Below, piece after piece: positions 24,001 through 35,500 of a DNA stretch of 64,000 nucleotides. The stretch lies in the NCBI GenBank assembly GCA_002914845.1, contig JXTC01000008.1, positions 1,132,178 through 1,196,177 on the forward strand, written 5' to 3'. The translations under genes and the position numbers were made by a program. Source of the DNA: Trema orientale (lineage: Eukaryota > Streptophyta > Magnoliopsida > Rosales > Cannabaceae). A model generated the notes under the pieces. The model worked only from the letters and a program-made list of their open reading frames with translations, was not told the origin of the DNA and ran no database searches. Each line of letters starts with the position of its first letter. Within the stretch, counting starts at the first letter, position 1.

Positions 24001-27000
24001 GTGTGTGTTTTTATTCTTTTGTGTGTAATATATGCATACGCATTTCGGTCCCTTTTTTTAGCATATGATTAGTGTCATTTATGAGTTTAATCAAGGTTTA
24101 GCATACTTAGCATTATAATGAAAATAGCTTGATACACTTACGTGTCAAGTGGAAACTAAGTGACGGGTTAAGTAGTAGATGTTATAAGTAAAATTGAGAT
24201 AAAGCATAAATTTAGTAAATAACATAATACTAAAAGCATTTCCAGCAGCAGTTTAGAAAAGGACTACCAATTGTTAATGCACATCCAATGTAAATAGTAT
24301 GTTAAGTGAAACAATTTTGGAAGAACTTTTGGAATTACTACCAGCTGTGGTGCCTCTTTTTGTTGAAAATTCTCGCTTCTATGTGGCTACTTACAAATAT
24401 GATACTTTTTTAATCCTTTCGGTTTGGAATAGGCATTCATTTTAGAACTATTCATCAAAAATGCTATCTGCTTCCTTTTGCATTTGATGCTTGGATTCTC
24501 CATATACAAATGACTAAATGAGGTTTTTTATTTCAATAGTGAAGGAGAACTATTATTAGTAAAATAAGATATTAAGAGCAATACAAGAATCGATGAGAAG
24601 TTCGTTAAAAGAAACTACAAGAAAGGACTCTAATCCCTCAGTGAGAAAAGAAAACATTCTTAAATTCCTTTGATGTTTCCAGATTTGATTCGGGCTTGGA
24701 ATAATTGGTTATAACCTAAAGATGATATCTTGTCATCTTTTTGTATTGTCTTTCCTTTTTAAATAAAATTGGTCCTGTTTCTTATAATTAAAAAAAAAAA
24801 AACCCTTTGGTATTAACAAAACTTGGGGTCACCCAAAACTTGATTTGATCCATAAAGTTATCCACATCCTCTCCCACGTCCTCAAAGATTCTTTTATTTC
24901 TTTCTAACCAGAATGACCAACAAATTGCCATAACTGCCGAGATCCACAATTTCTCTCCTTTCTTATTACTATGCTGATAAAACTCCAAATTGAAAAATTC
25001 TTTTGCTTTAAGGGACACATTGTCCCTTTCTTGAAAATTTCCCTTTTAATAATAGCAAAAAATAAAGAAGCAAATAAATAAAAAATCTAAGCCGCATCTA
25101 GGAGGGACTTAACTCGTCTAAAATTCTGCCAACAAATTTTCTCATATTCTAGAAGAGAATGGTCTTGCAGCCTTTTCTGCATAGAAGACACCAATGATGC
25201 CTGCGAGTTACTGAACAGAAAATGCTTGTTTTTTTTTTTTTTTTTTTTTTGAGTAATTTTTTGAGTCTGTTTAATGCCATTTAGTTATATATTTACTTAT
25301 CTTCCTAGTGGATTTTTAATACGTCATTGGGTATGTGTGTCTTGCCCCTTCCTCCATGGGAATAAAATCTGATAGCTTTTCCTCCGTATTTTAATATACT
25401 ATATGATTGGTAGCAGTCCATTTTATGATATTATGTTGTTTCCATGATTTTTGAGCTTTTTGTGCATATCCGTTCCTGATTCGATCATTTTGTAATAAAG
25501 TTTCTACTTGTTCTTGTTCAGCTTCAAGACACTGAAACTACTTCAGGGGAGTCAGAGGTTAAATTTCAGGTGTCCAGGGATACGTTAGGTGCCATGCTAA
25601 GATCAATGGCCTATATTCGCGAGCAGCTCTCAAACGTTGTAAGCATTTTCTAACGTAGTTATATTGACATTGTTTATGGTAAAGGGCTTACAAAGAGTTC
25701 TTTTTCTTTGTCTTAAGACATGCTTGTCTTTTCCTCCCTCACTTATAGTTTTATTTACTCAACAGAATTTTATTGTGTCTTAAAAATAACTATAAACAGA
25801 TCATTGTGTGATAAAATTTTTGAAAAGAAGTTTAAATTGTTGCTTCTTTATATGATAACAGTATGAAAAGGAGCAAATCAAGATGTTAAGGTATAATGTC
25901 ATTGTTGGGCCACTCTTATAGCTTAAACTTTGGGGGTGTATTGGTAATTTAACATTCTATCAAAGCATATGTTCATGAGTTTGAATCCATGCATTTGCAA
26001 CTCCCTAACTGATCACTTGTCATAGTTAGTTCTTGTTTGTTTGCATTTCGCTCCTTATTGGAGTTGGGCCCATGTTTGACTCTCTGTTTGGCCTTAGGCC
26101 CACATATGAAGTGGGATTTAGAATATAATACCATTTGGTCTAGGGAGTGTTGAGGTCAAAAAAAATAGGCAGCCACCTTTATGGATTTTTTGTCCATCCA
26201 CATTTGTGGACTTTTGTCCATCCACATTTGTGGACTTTTGTCCATCCACATTTGTGGACTTCGTCCATAAGCATGTTTTGAACATGGAAAGGAGAGGGGG
26301 AGTTTTGCTATAAATACTCGCCTCCTTAGCTTCATCAAAGCATCCCAAAATCAGAAGCAATTTAAGTGTTTCCTCTTATTAAATCCATTCATTTCTCTTT
26401 GTTTCTCTTTTCAAAGAGATTACGGTTTCTTTGTGTAAGAGGAGATTTCAAAGAGTGTTAGCAAAAGGTGTGAGTGAGAAAATACTTGTAAAAGAGAGTG
26501 CTTGGGTGTATAAGATCAGGGTTATGAGTGAGTGTTTGTAAACACTTGTAAAAAATTCTCCCTATAATGAAAGATCTATAACAATTCCGTGGACGTAGCC
26601 CAAGTTGGGTGAACCACGTAAATTTGTGTCTTGTTATGTTATTTTTTTCCTGTATTTATTTCGGAGATCATTATTCACACATACGAAAAGTCACAAGTGG
26701 GAAGGTGATTTTTCCCAACAACTGGTATCAGAGCGACAGATTGTGGTCGGTTCTTCGGCGCACTAGGGCTTGGTGGTAGTCTAAGAAGTTTTGTATAAGG
26801 AGGTTGTGTTCAAGTGGGAGCATTTGAACCCTCCAGTAAACTTTCTTGGCAAGTTTCTCAAGCAAGAAAGTGCAAAGAAATATATCAAGAATCAAGTATA
26901 CAACTCCGATCAGAGCTGATTCGGAGAAATTTGATGGCAACATCAACTTTGGCCTGTGGCAAGTTCAAGTCAAGGATTTGTTAATTCAATCTGGTTTGCA

Positions 27001-30000
27001 CAAGGTTTTGAAGAGAAGAGATATTTCTGAAAAAGCCGAAATTAGCGATGAAGACTGGGAAGATCTAGATGATAGAGCTGCAAGTGCGATACGGATGTGC
27101 TTCGCAAAAATTGCTTGAGCAAATGTGCTCGAAATATCTACAACCAAGGAACTCTGGGAAAAGCTCGGAGAATTGTATCGAGCGAAAGGAGTCTCAAATA
27201 GGGTGTACCTGAAGGAGCAGTTTCATACACTACGTATGAGTGAAGGTACAACAGTTTCATACACTACGTATGACTGAATGTACAACAATATCAGATCATT
27301 TAAGTGTCCTAAACGGCATCGTTTCTGAATTGGAGGCTATTGGAGTTAAGACTGATGACGAGGACAAAGCGTTGCGGCTCATTTAGTCTCTTCTGTCTTT
27401 TTATGAGCATATGAAGCCAATTCTGATGTATGGGAAGGAGATCGTGATTTTTTCAGAAGTGACGAGCAAACTCTTTTCTGAAGAAAGACGGCTGAGCAAT
27501 AGTAGAAGTAATGCATCATCTGAAGGTTCAGCATTGACGGTCGACAAAAATAGAAGAAACTTCAAGAAAAAGAACATCGTCTGTTGGACGCACGGACAAG
27601 CGGGGCACGTAAAAAAAAATTGCCCAAAAGGTGGAGCAAGTTCGGCTGGATGCTCCAAGTCTAATGATGCTGCTAATATTGCCTTCTGTAATGGAGGCAT
27701 AGAAGATGCTCTGTGATAAAAAGATGTACATCCTCATGGCAATGCCACTAATTTCTAAAATTGCCATAAAAGAGGATGTATAGTAACGGCAAATTCAGGA
27801 TTTCACAAGTTTGCATATGAGCATTGGTTTGGCGTTAATGTAATGTGTATGGTGAATGATGTCGATGGCTGATGGACTTCTGGAAAAGCTAAACATAGGA
27901 GTCAACCCCATAATTATCAGCAAGGTTCTTTCGACATGAGCCGAGATGAAATTCTTAGAATTCGTCAATTCTAAGTGGTGTATTCATATGGTGTAGTATG
28001 ATTGTCGATAAAGACAATGATAGCAACGTAAGCTATGAGATGAGCTACTGCAGTGATCGTGTGTGAAGACATAATAGATATCAAGTCTTCAAGTGGGAGA
28101 TTGTTGAGGTCAAAGAAAAATGGGCAGCCACTTTTGTAGATTTTTTGTCCATCCACATTTGTGGACCATCCACATTTGTGGACTTCGTCCATGAGCATGT
28201 TTTGAACATGGAAAGGAAAGGGGGAGTTTTGCTATAAATATTTCCCTCCTTAGTTTCATCTAAGCATCCCAAAATCAGAAGCAATTTAAGTGTTTCCTCT
28301 GATTAAATCTTTTCATTTCTCGTTGTTTTTCTTTTCAAAGAGAGTATAGTTTCTTTGTGTAAGAGGAGATTTCAAAGAGTGTTAGCAAATGTGTGAATGA
28401 GAAAATACTTGTAAGAGAGAGTGTTTGGGTGTATTTGGGATCAGGGTTATGAGTGAGTGTTTGTAAACACTTATTACCAATTTTCTCCCTGTAGTGAAAG
28501 ATCTTTAACAATTCCGTAGATGTAGCTCAAGTTGGGTGAACCACGATAATTTGTGTCTTGTTGTGTTACTTTATTCCTATATTTATTTTGGAGATCACTA
28601 TTCACACATACGAAAAGTCACAAGTGGGAATGTGATTTTTTCCTAACAGGGAGTATTAGGATATCTTGGTTTATCTCCTAATAGTTCAATATTTTGGGAT
28701 AGCTTGGTAATTTAGTACAATAATAGGCAAGACAAAAGACAATGAAGGTCAAACAGGTTTCCTATGAGTAAGCTTTATAGGTTTTTCATTTCCTGTCATG
28801 GGTTGTTGGAAATGGTGTTTAAAAACATATTTATGATCTCTTCACCTTTTCCTCAGTTCAGACTAACATGATAGGTTCGAATACCATTAGAAGCCCACTG
28901 GTACTAATATCAATCTTACATCAGGAATATACTGATTTAATTGTACACATGTTTTGATTTATATGTATGTACTGTACTGTTAGATATTAAAAAAAAAGGG
29001 AAATAGTTTTTTTTTTTATTTTTTATTTTTTATTTTTGGATAGGAAACAATTGAAATTTTATTGCAAAACAAAGGTTACATCAAGATAAGATGATAAGAC
29101 ATCATCTAAAAAGCAAACAAAACGAAACAAAGAACTACAACCATATAGACCAATCTCTACAAAGTTCAGAAAAAGGTAAATCTTTAAAGAATCTAGTGTC
29201 ATAGACCCACAAGGCATATTTGCATTGTAATTTAAGATGATAAGGTGTATTTGCATTGTAATCTTAAAAAAAATGTAGAAAGTACAAAAAGATGACAAGG
29301 TATCATCCAAAATGTAAAGCCAAAGAGACCGATCCCTAATCAAACAGAAAAAGGAAATTCCTCAAAATGTGCATTGTAATTTAAGCCCCTTACCATGAGA
29401 CCAATACATTGAGAATAGCCGGCACTTTTACATGCGTGTGGCATGAAACTGCTCTATGTTCATTTTATGCAAGGTAGTATGGCATGGAACTTGCCAGACT
29501 TTTGTATTTGTCTTCTGATCTTTCATGTTGCCAGTCAAATACATCTGAGAAGACAGCTATCTGATCAAAATTGCTTTTCTGCTTTCTCAATCATTGATGT
29601 AAATCATATCTTCTCTCATTTTCAAATCTAAGGACTTGCATTTATGCTTTCGGCTTGTCATCCAGCTTCTTTAGGTGATAAACATTGCTTACCATTGTCT
29701 TTACCCTTCCTGAATCAGCTACATGTGGTTTCTGCAAAATTGTACCAACAATTCGGGCCTTCCTTTTGGCCTTTCTATCTTCTTCCATGGGATGTTATTT
29801 CCTGTTTTATTTTTAAAATTGGTGCCAAACTACTTAGTGTTTGGTACCTCTGATTAAGTTGGTGATTTGCCAAGGCTTGACAAAGTATGGTAAGTTATTG
29901 GCTGTAGGCATACATAAGCTGGTCAGTGGACGTAGGTTAGCCCTCTGACTCGCCTGACAATGCGTCTTGTTTAATTTGAGTAACACGACAAGATTTTGTC

Positions 30001-30227
30001 ACTATTTGCTCCTCAAACCTAATCGGGAGTAGATTTTCCTTGGTAATTTGCAACTTTTGATTGTGATTTCCATATCATCGTTGCTTTTTTTTTTTTTTTT
30101 TTTTTTTTTTTTGATGATGATGTTTGTGGTTGAATCAGTCAATTTGGTTTCTGTACTCATATAAGAATTTTCAATTTGACAGGGAGACAGCCAGCCGGAG
30201 CCACAACTTAAGAAGCAGCGGAAGTGA
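21028..30227 (+). CDS. FRS3: FAR1-RELATED SEQUENCE transcription factor, FRS3-like (domesticated MULE transposase)
   Basis: Coding exons are 21028-23268, 23361-23450, 23649-23798, 25522-25638 and 30183-30227. All introns are GT..AG, the phases join, and the product is 880 aa. Domains in order: acidic N-terminus; FAR1 DNA-binding domain (about 47-150, with [20 protein letters not shown] and KEHSH); MULE transposase-like domain (about 225-480, LDTTYR with Asp277 and TTDQDRA with Asp339); SWIM zinc finger (CSC 565-567, CRH 577-579). The tail carries [16 protein letters not shown] and then repeated [15 protein letters not shown] / KVAVINLK modules, one per small exon, ending in basic KKQRK. FHY3/FAR1-family proteins are nuclear regulators, best known in phytochrome A signalling. 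I recall Arabidopsis FRS3 (At2g27110) as closest; orthology is inferred. The last intron (4.5 kb) holds a copia element. Exon 1 also reads through its donor to a stop at 23379, which would lose the repeat tail. Confidence 0.95.
23991..24008 (+). repeat. GT microsatellite in FRS intron 3
   Basis: Nine GT units within the intron between coding exons 3 and 4. Likely polymorphic in length. Confidence 0.85.
24788..25240 (-). pseudogene. LINE C-terminal fragment, antisense in FRS intron 3
   Basis: The frame 25018-24788 reads [19 protein letters not shown] followed by KRIFED and IKFWVTPSF. This matches the zf-RVT tail of plant LINE polyproteins (LW..a..AI.WsiWlERN.RiFe). A second short minus-strand frame near 25205-25090 ([20 protein letters not shown]) could be an upstream scrap but is not recognised with confidence. 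The fragment is antisense to the host gene and ends at A/T runs. It is a dead remnant and contributes only to intron length. Confidence 0.6.
26148..26720 (+). repeat. 5' LTR of the copia element
   Basis: 573 bp, TG...CA. It contains three copies of the 23-24 bp unit TTTGTCCATCCACATTTGTGG near 26188-26260, a TATA-like GCTATAAATACTC at about 26308 and an ACGTAAATTTGTGTC stretch near the end. The promoter role is inferred from position. Confidence 0.93.
26723..26734 (+). other. primer-binding site, tRNA-iMet type
   Basis: TGGTATCAGAGC lies two bases after the left LTR. It is complementary to the 3' end of plant initiator tRNA-Met, the usual primer of Ty1/copia elements. Confidence 0.93.
26846..27719 (+). 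pseudogene. copia gag (capsid/nucleocapsid), broken
   Basis: The frame opens [12 protein letters not shown] and runs through [18 protein letters not shown], the UBN2/copia gag signature. It continues with [13 protein letters not shown] and [13 protein letters not shown] after a stop at 27116. A short tandem duplication at about 27227-27285 (TTTCATACACTACGTATGA twice) and a stop at about 27385 break it again. The 27411-27716 part ends in a zinc-knuckle region [14 protein letters not shown]. The usual CCHC knuckle has Cys at the fourth position; here it is His, so one zinc ligand is changed. The frame stops after IEDAL, where protease should follow. It is not functional. Confidence 0.88.
28102..28648 (+). 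repeat. 3' LTR of the copia element
   Basis: 547 bp, TG...CA. It is homologous throughout to the 5' LTR but has a shorter repeat block: one full GTCCATCCACATTTGTGGA unit plus a truncated one. The preceding AAGTGGGAGA at 28091-28100 is the polypurine tract. Confidence 0.93.
28654..30182. other. remaining 3' part of FRS intron 4
   Basis: No coding content is recognised. About 29030-29360 is A-rich and resembles an antisense retroelement tail (GGATAGGAAACAATTGAAAT). A 28-base T-run lies at 30085-30112, some 70 bases before the acceptor at 30181-30182. Short frames here are unsupported. Confidence 0.5.
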
Positions 30228-30994
30228 AACCATTATAATTGTTTGCCACCTACATTGAACCCAGGTGTATGTGACCACCTAACTCCTAAATGAAAAAAGT
30301 TAACCTGATCAGGTTGGGATGCTTGTCTATCCACGTCTTTATATTGCGTGATGCTCCTTTCCTTTTCAGTGTAAGCTTATTTATCATATTTTGTACATGT
30401 AAGATATCAAACTTGAGGAACCGATAGGATCAAAGTGAGTTCATAGTTTCTAATGTGGCACGCAATGTACGAAATTCCAGGATTAGACAGTTCCATAATG
30501 TTTGTTTTAAGATTTTTCTTTGAATAGGAACTAGTGGGATTAATTCTTCAATTGTGGGGTTGCTGGTAGCTGGTATGTGAAGCTTCTGCTGTTTTTCAGT
30601 TTGTGAAACATCGCAGACTAGGAGACAGGCAAACTGAAAGCCAATTGGCCTGAGTGGGCGAAACTCTAACACTCCCACTGGTCTTTCAAATAACAGAAGA
30701 CTGCTTTGTCTTGCTTCGCATGGGGAGTTGTCAGAGGTGATTCGATGTCTTGTATATTCTTAATTGTTGTAATGGTATCTGTAGATATTTTGTGGACAAA
30801 TAAGATCCTTCAAAAACCAAGTAATTTGGAATTGTTCCAATGATATCTATGAAACATGGATGATTAATGCTTGGTTGTCTCATGGCTGGATCTTCTTAAA
30901 TTTCCAGGATTTTGGTTCCTATGATACATCGGGAATGCACTACCACGTGAAACGCAGAATGCACTAGTAGATATTCAACATAAACTTGAAGATT
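30228..30994 (+). other. FRS 3' untranslated region and downstream DNA
   Basis: Sequence after the TGA at 30225-30227. No gene is seen. Several T-rich and AAATAAG-like words could serve polyadenylation, but no site can be fixed from the sequence. Confidence 0.4.
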
Positions 30995-31662
30995 TAGAGT
31001 TTGTTTGGAATCACTTTCATTTTCTGTTTTTTGTTTTTTTAAACAGAAAAATGGAAATTTTTTTTGGAAGTTTGCTCGGCAACTTTGTTTTTGTTTTTTG
31101 TCTTCAAAATTATTACCAAAAATTTCAAAAAAATGGTAATAAAAAATTTCAAATATCTTTATTTTTTAAAACAAAGTTCAAAAATAAAAGAATATATAAA
31201 TATTTGTACACAAGTATATATATATATATATATATATATGAGTTTGATTTAAATAGTTACAACAATATTTACCCATGGATGGTTACAATGGTTTAATCCG
31301 TTAGATCTAATATCCTACGGTGGTGATTAGTTTGGTGGCTGGCCAAAAAAATTTAATGCTATTTATTACCATCAAAAAAATTTAATGCTATTACTACTTT
31401 TTTTAGTATCTATTCATGGTCACAACAAAATTATAACCATTGAGAAGTCCTCCATATATATATATGTATGTATATACACAAATATAAGTTTATATGCTTT
31501 TATTTTATCATTATTTGTACTTTATTGTTTTTTAAAACAAATAGTGAAATAAAGTTTGTTAAGCATGATTCTTGTTTATAAAAATTGAAAATTAAAACAA
31601 AATTTTTAATTTCTGTTTTCAATTTATTTAAATAAAAAATTGAAAGTAAATCCAAGGATGTC
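30995..31662. mobile_element. candidate MITE with a nested TA-bounded insert
   Basis: The outer ends are a diverged inverted repeat: GTTTGGAATCACTTTCATTTTC on the left, and TTGGATTTACTTTCAATTTTT read inward from the right. Inside, TA microsatellites at 31214-31239 and about 31452-31462 bracket roughly 215 bp that includes CCGTTAGATCTAATATCCTA. This arrangement recalls the TA-bounded repeat at 8237-8749. No coding sequence. Boundaries are approximate. Confidence 0.4.
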
Positions 31663-32004
31663 CTTAATTAGTTTCCTATTCATAATCATTATTATTTGTT
31701 ATTACTAGCTTATGGCTTTGAACACATGGGATCTTATACATCTTTTCATTGTGGAATGTGTTTGATTTGGACGAAAACCAAGTACATCAAGTCATTAATG
31801 CCACCAGTGATTATAACCGCTAAGATCTACGCTTCTAGAAAATTTTTAAGCGAAAATACCATTAAAAATTGTGGGGCATATTTTGTTTTTCAAACCTTAA
31901 GTTATTATAAAAAATTCTGTGTTCAAATACTATGGGTATAGTTATAGTTGAAAATAGTTTATTAATAAATTTCAAGATGTTATGAGGTAATTAATGTGCT
32001 AAAA

Positions 32005-32339
32005 AAGAAAATCAACTTTGGGTTAATTTTGCAATTTTTAAGAAAGATTTGCAATAATGGTAAAAAATTTAGATAGATATCAATGATTTTGTAAAAAATG
32101 TGAAAAATGATGGCAAATACTATTTTTGTCGAAATTCTATTGAAAATGTCATTTTTATCCAAACTATATTGAAAATCGTTGAAACTCATCGAACATTGTT
32201 GAAAATATCCCTTCCATTGAAATTACTGGAAGTGGCACTTTTATCGAAAATAATTGGAAATCATTGAATAATTTTGACCACTAGTGCAATTGTTTTTGGG
32301 CGAAAAATCACGAATATTAACCCAAAATTGATTTTTTTA
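32005..32339. mobile_element. short inverted-repeat element with TTGAAA/TCGAA-rich interior
   Basis: The left end AAAATCAACTTTGGGTTAAT and the right end (read inward, AAAATCAATTTTGGGTTAAT) are imperfect inverted repeats of more than 20 bp. The interior has many short ATTGAAAAT, CATCGAA, TATCGAAAA words, similar in style to the arms of the MULE at 55471-60635. There is no reading frame and no clear target duplication. Confidence 0.5.
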
Positions 32340-32548
32340 TATCTAAATTAACCTATAATATTTCGAAAGTTAGTAATAAACTATTTTAAATTATACCCAT
32401 TACACTTAAACTTAATTCTCAAAATACTTTTTAAAGAATTGAAGAGTTGTTCTTTTTCTCTTTTTTTTTTTTTTCCTTTCAGAGACTGCTTTTATTTTTT
32501 GAGCGATATTTTAGTCTTAAAGTATAGATTTCAGAGGTTTATAAATAA

Positions 32549-35500
32549 AGAGTGAGTTTTATTCACGAATTAGATTCCATTTAAGCTAGACATTTAGTGG
32601 ATTCTTGAGGTTTGTGTGAGTTTTATTTGTGTTTTTGATATTTTGAATTTTTATTTTTATTTCTTTCATTTATGTTGTCTCTAATTTTAGTTTTCCAAGT
32701 TTCATTGTAGGTGCTTAAAAAAAAAAAAAAGAGGCTAAGATGTGGAATAACACTTGTATCTTTGTCCAATATAACACAGAGTCTCTATCAGAAGTATGGG
32801 CAAGGTATAAGAAGATATTAATATGTGCGCCATATAATAGAATGTCAAGGTGGTTACAAATTCAAACATTTTATAATGGATTGAACTACATGACTAAGCA
32901 TATAGTTGATGGAGCAGCTGATGAATCTCTATATAGAAAAATAACTGATGAAGCATACGAGTTGATAGAAGCAGTGGTTTATCATTATCAGAATCCAACT
33001 GGAAATTCCATGTCAAAGAGAGATGAAACTGATGCCATCTCAGCCTTGTTTGCTCAAGTTGCTATGTTGTCGAGGTAGTTGGATAATTGGAGAGCAAATG
33101 CCATTCACACTTCGTGCTTAGTGAGTGAATTATGTGGAGGGAGCCATATGAGAGCTAATTATCAATTTAGAAGTTTGTTTATACCGTACATCACTGAACA
33201 AATCAACTATGTGTCCAACTTCCAACAGCAACACAATCTGTAACACATATAATCCTGAGTGGTAGATTCATTCAAATTTCTCATAGAGTAACGACCAAAA
33301 CATGATAAATCTTTCATTGAGATTTCAACAACAAGAGAAGAAGATATCTTTAGAAGATGCTCTTGCCCAACTTACTCAAACGATATCTCAGTTCATGACA
33401 AATATGAAGAAAATTTCGCAAAATCGAGATACATCCTCTCGAAACCTTGAGCTGCAAATGAGTCAATTAACAAGTTTCTTATCGAAAGGACAACCAGAAT
33501 ACTTGTCGAGCAACATTGACCCCACCAATCCAAATAATGAAGTGATGGAGATTATGCCTGAGAGTGGTGAATAAGTCAGTGAGTTGCAAAATAATTCGGA
33601 AGAATCTGTAGAAAGACAAAGCTTTCACTGCTCTTTTTCAATTACTAATTCTAAGTGAAGTGGATGAGGACAATGAGGATGAGAATACCACAGTGGATAT
33701 TGAGGAAAAAAAATTCAACATTACTACAGCCACAAATAGTTGATCCTTCAAAGTTAAACATCTAAAAGCACCACTAGAAGTTTAGATAGTCCATTCTGAG
33801 ATAATAAAAGCTGAAAAGAGAGAGACTATGAAGGATACATGTTACTTGATAGCTTTGTCAAGTTATATTTATAGGAGAAAGTCTAAATTTAAGAAACTTG
33901 GGAAGGTATTTCTTATACCATTGTTATCAATTTGGAAGCCTCCAATATTTAAGCTTAAACCTTTGCTATCTCAATGCTGATATGTATACATGGGTGATGT
34001 TTATGAGAATGCTATGAATGAGCTATTGAAGAGTCTGGCTGAAGACTATAAATCAAGTGCTTCTTGGGAGGCAACCCATATTTCTATTCTTTTTATTTTA
34101 TTTTAGTTATTTTTAGTTTTCTTTTTTCTTTTCTATTGTTATGTTTTATTTGTTTTATGTGACTTAGGTTCTTGCACAAGTTTGAGAGTTGTCAATATGA
34201 ACTTCATTAATTCACGAGAAGCCTCTATCTTCGTGTGAAAATTTAAGGGAGTTTTCTTTATCTTCTCTTTTATTTTTAACACTGAGAACAATATTAACTT
34301 TAAGTTTGCTGGTATGGAGTTTTAAAAAAAAATAATTGTTTTCGAGTATTAGTTTAGTTTAATTGTCTAGGACCGATGATAAGAATATGGTTGAGATGAA
34401 CATAACTTTTGGAAAATGATAAATGTTGACTTAGTCTGTGTGCTTAATTTCAATGTTGGTTTTGCTTTACTTGCGATCTTTTTACATATTTGAGTATATA
34501 ACTATACATGATTATTCATTTGGAGACTTGGAGAAGGTTTTTGTGAATTAAGTACATTCTTAAGATCTCAACAAATTTTAGAACTTGTTTGGAAGTTAGT
34601 TGAAGTGAAATCCTAGATTACACCTAGTTAAAGAAATGATTTAGGCCATTTTTGAATCGTTTGAATATTTCGAGCCTACTATTACATATTTTGTCCCTAG
34701 TCACTCTTTTGAGCCTCATATATACCTTTTTCTTGTTAGCCACATTTTTAGCTTAGCTTTTAATTAAATTTCATCTCTATTACCTTTCGTAACATAAGCA
34801 TGTGATTAATTTGTAAATTATGATGAGCTATGAAAGGAAGTTGAGAACGAGAAAAAAAGAAAGGAAAAAAAAATTTGATATACCCTTGGTACATACAAGA
34901 AAGGAATAAGTTTGAAGGTGTAGTAGCATAAGTTAAAAGAAAAATAAAGAAAGAAGAAAAAAGAGTAGAGGAAAGAAATTGGGCAAATAAAGAAAGTATT
35001 GACAAGAGGAAGTTTGAAAATAAGTTTGGGGGTACTGGTGGGAATATTAAGTTGAACTTCACAATGGTTTTAGATAAAGGTGTATGCATATGAAACGAGT
35101 ATGAATTGAGCTTAAAATATTCATTCTTATCCTATCTTCAACTTAGCTATATATTATAAGCTTAGAGAAGTCCTATTGATCTTAGGTTGGTATTAGTCTA
35201 TATTAATAGAGAACCATTAGAAAAATAAGCCTATAGAATTGGATAAATGCTTACTCAGAGATCAATCGTAATTCACTTTTTTGTATAAACTAATTTGAGT
35301 TATGATTGGTTAGATGTTATTGGCCATACACACACACGTGAAGGATCAAGAGAAAAGTGAAGCTAATGTTGAAGTTGAAATTCTAGATATTGCTGATATT
35401 TTGACGTTTTTCTTAAGTTAATGATTACATGCGCAATCTTTAAGGCATGTTTACATTCTAAATTGAATCAATAGTCAAGTTATGATTTTTAGGTATTTTA

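Larger units (their letters stand above)
26143..28653 (+). mobile_element. gag-only Ty1/copia element with intact 5-bp target duplication
   Basis: The element is 26148-28648 (2501 bp), in FRS intron 4 in sense orientation, flanked by GGGAG at 26143-26147 and 28649-28653. Each LTR starts TGTTGAGGTCAAA and ends CCCAACA or CCTAACA. A primer-binding site TGGTATCAGAGC (initiator tRNA-Met) follows the left LTR. A purine tract AAGTGGGAGA precedes the right LTR. Between them is a broken gag and a short non-coding stretch. Protease, integrase, reverse transcriptase and RNase H are absent, so it would have needed another element's enzymes. The LTRs differ at many positions, including repeat number, so the insertion is not recent. 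Confidence 0.95.

Noticed and set aside
26118-26360. Repeat protein-like minus-strand frames (STNVDGQK repeated)
   Set aside because: They are translations of the 23-bp LTR minisatellite on the wrong strand.
34760-35089. 109-codon hydrophobic frame on the minus strand
   Set aside because: It is antisense to an A/G-rich tract of the gypsy element; the Phe/Ser/Leu-rich product reflects GAA/AAG repeats.
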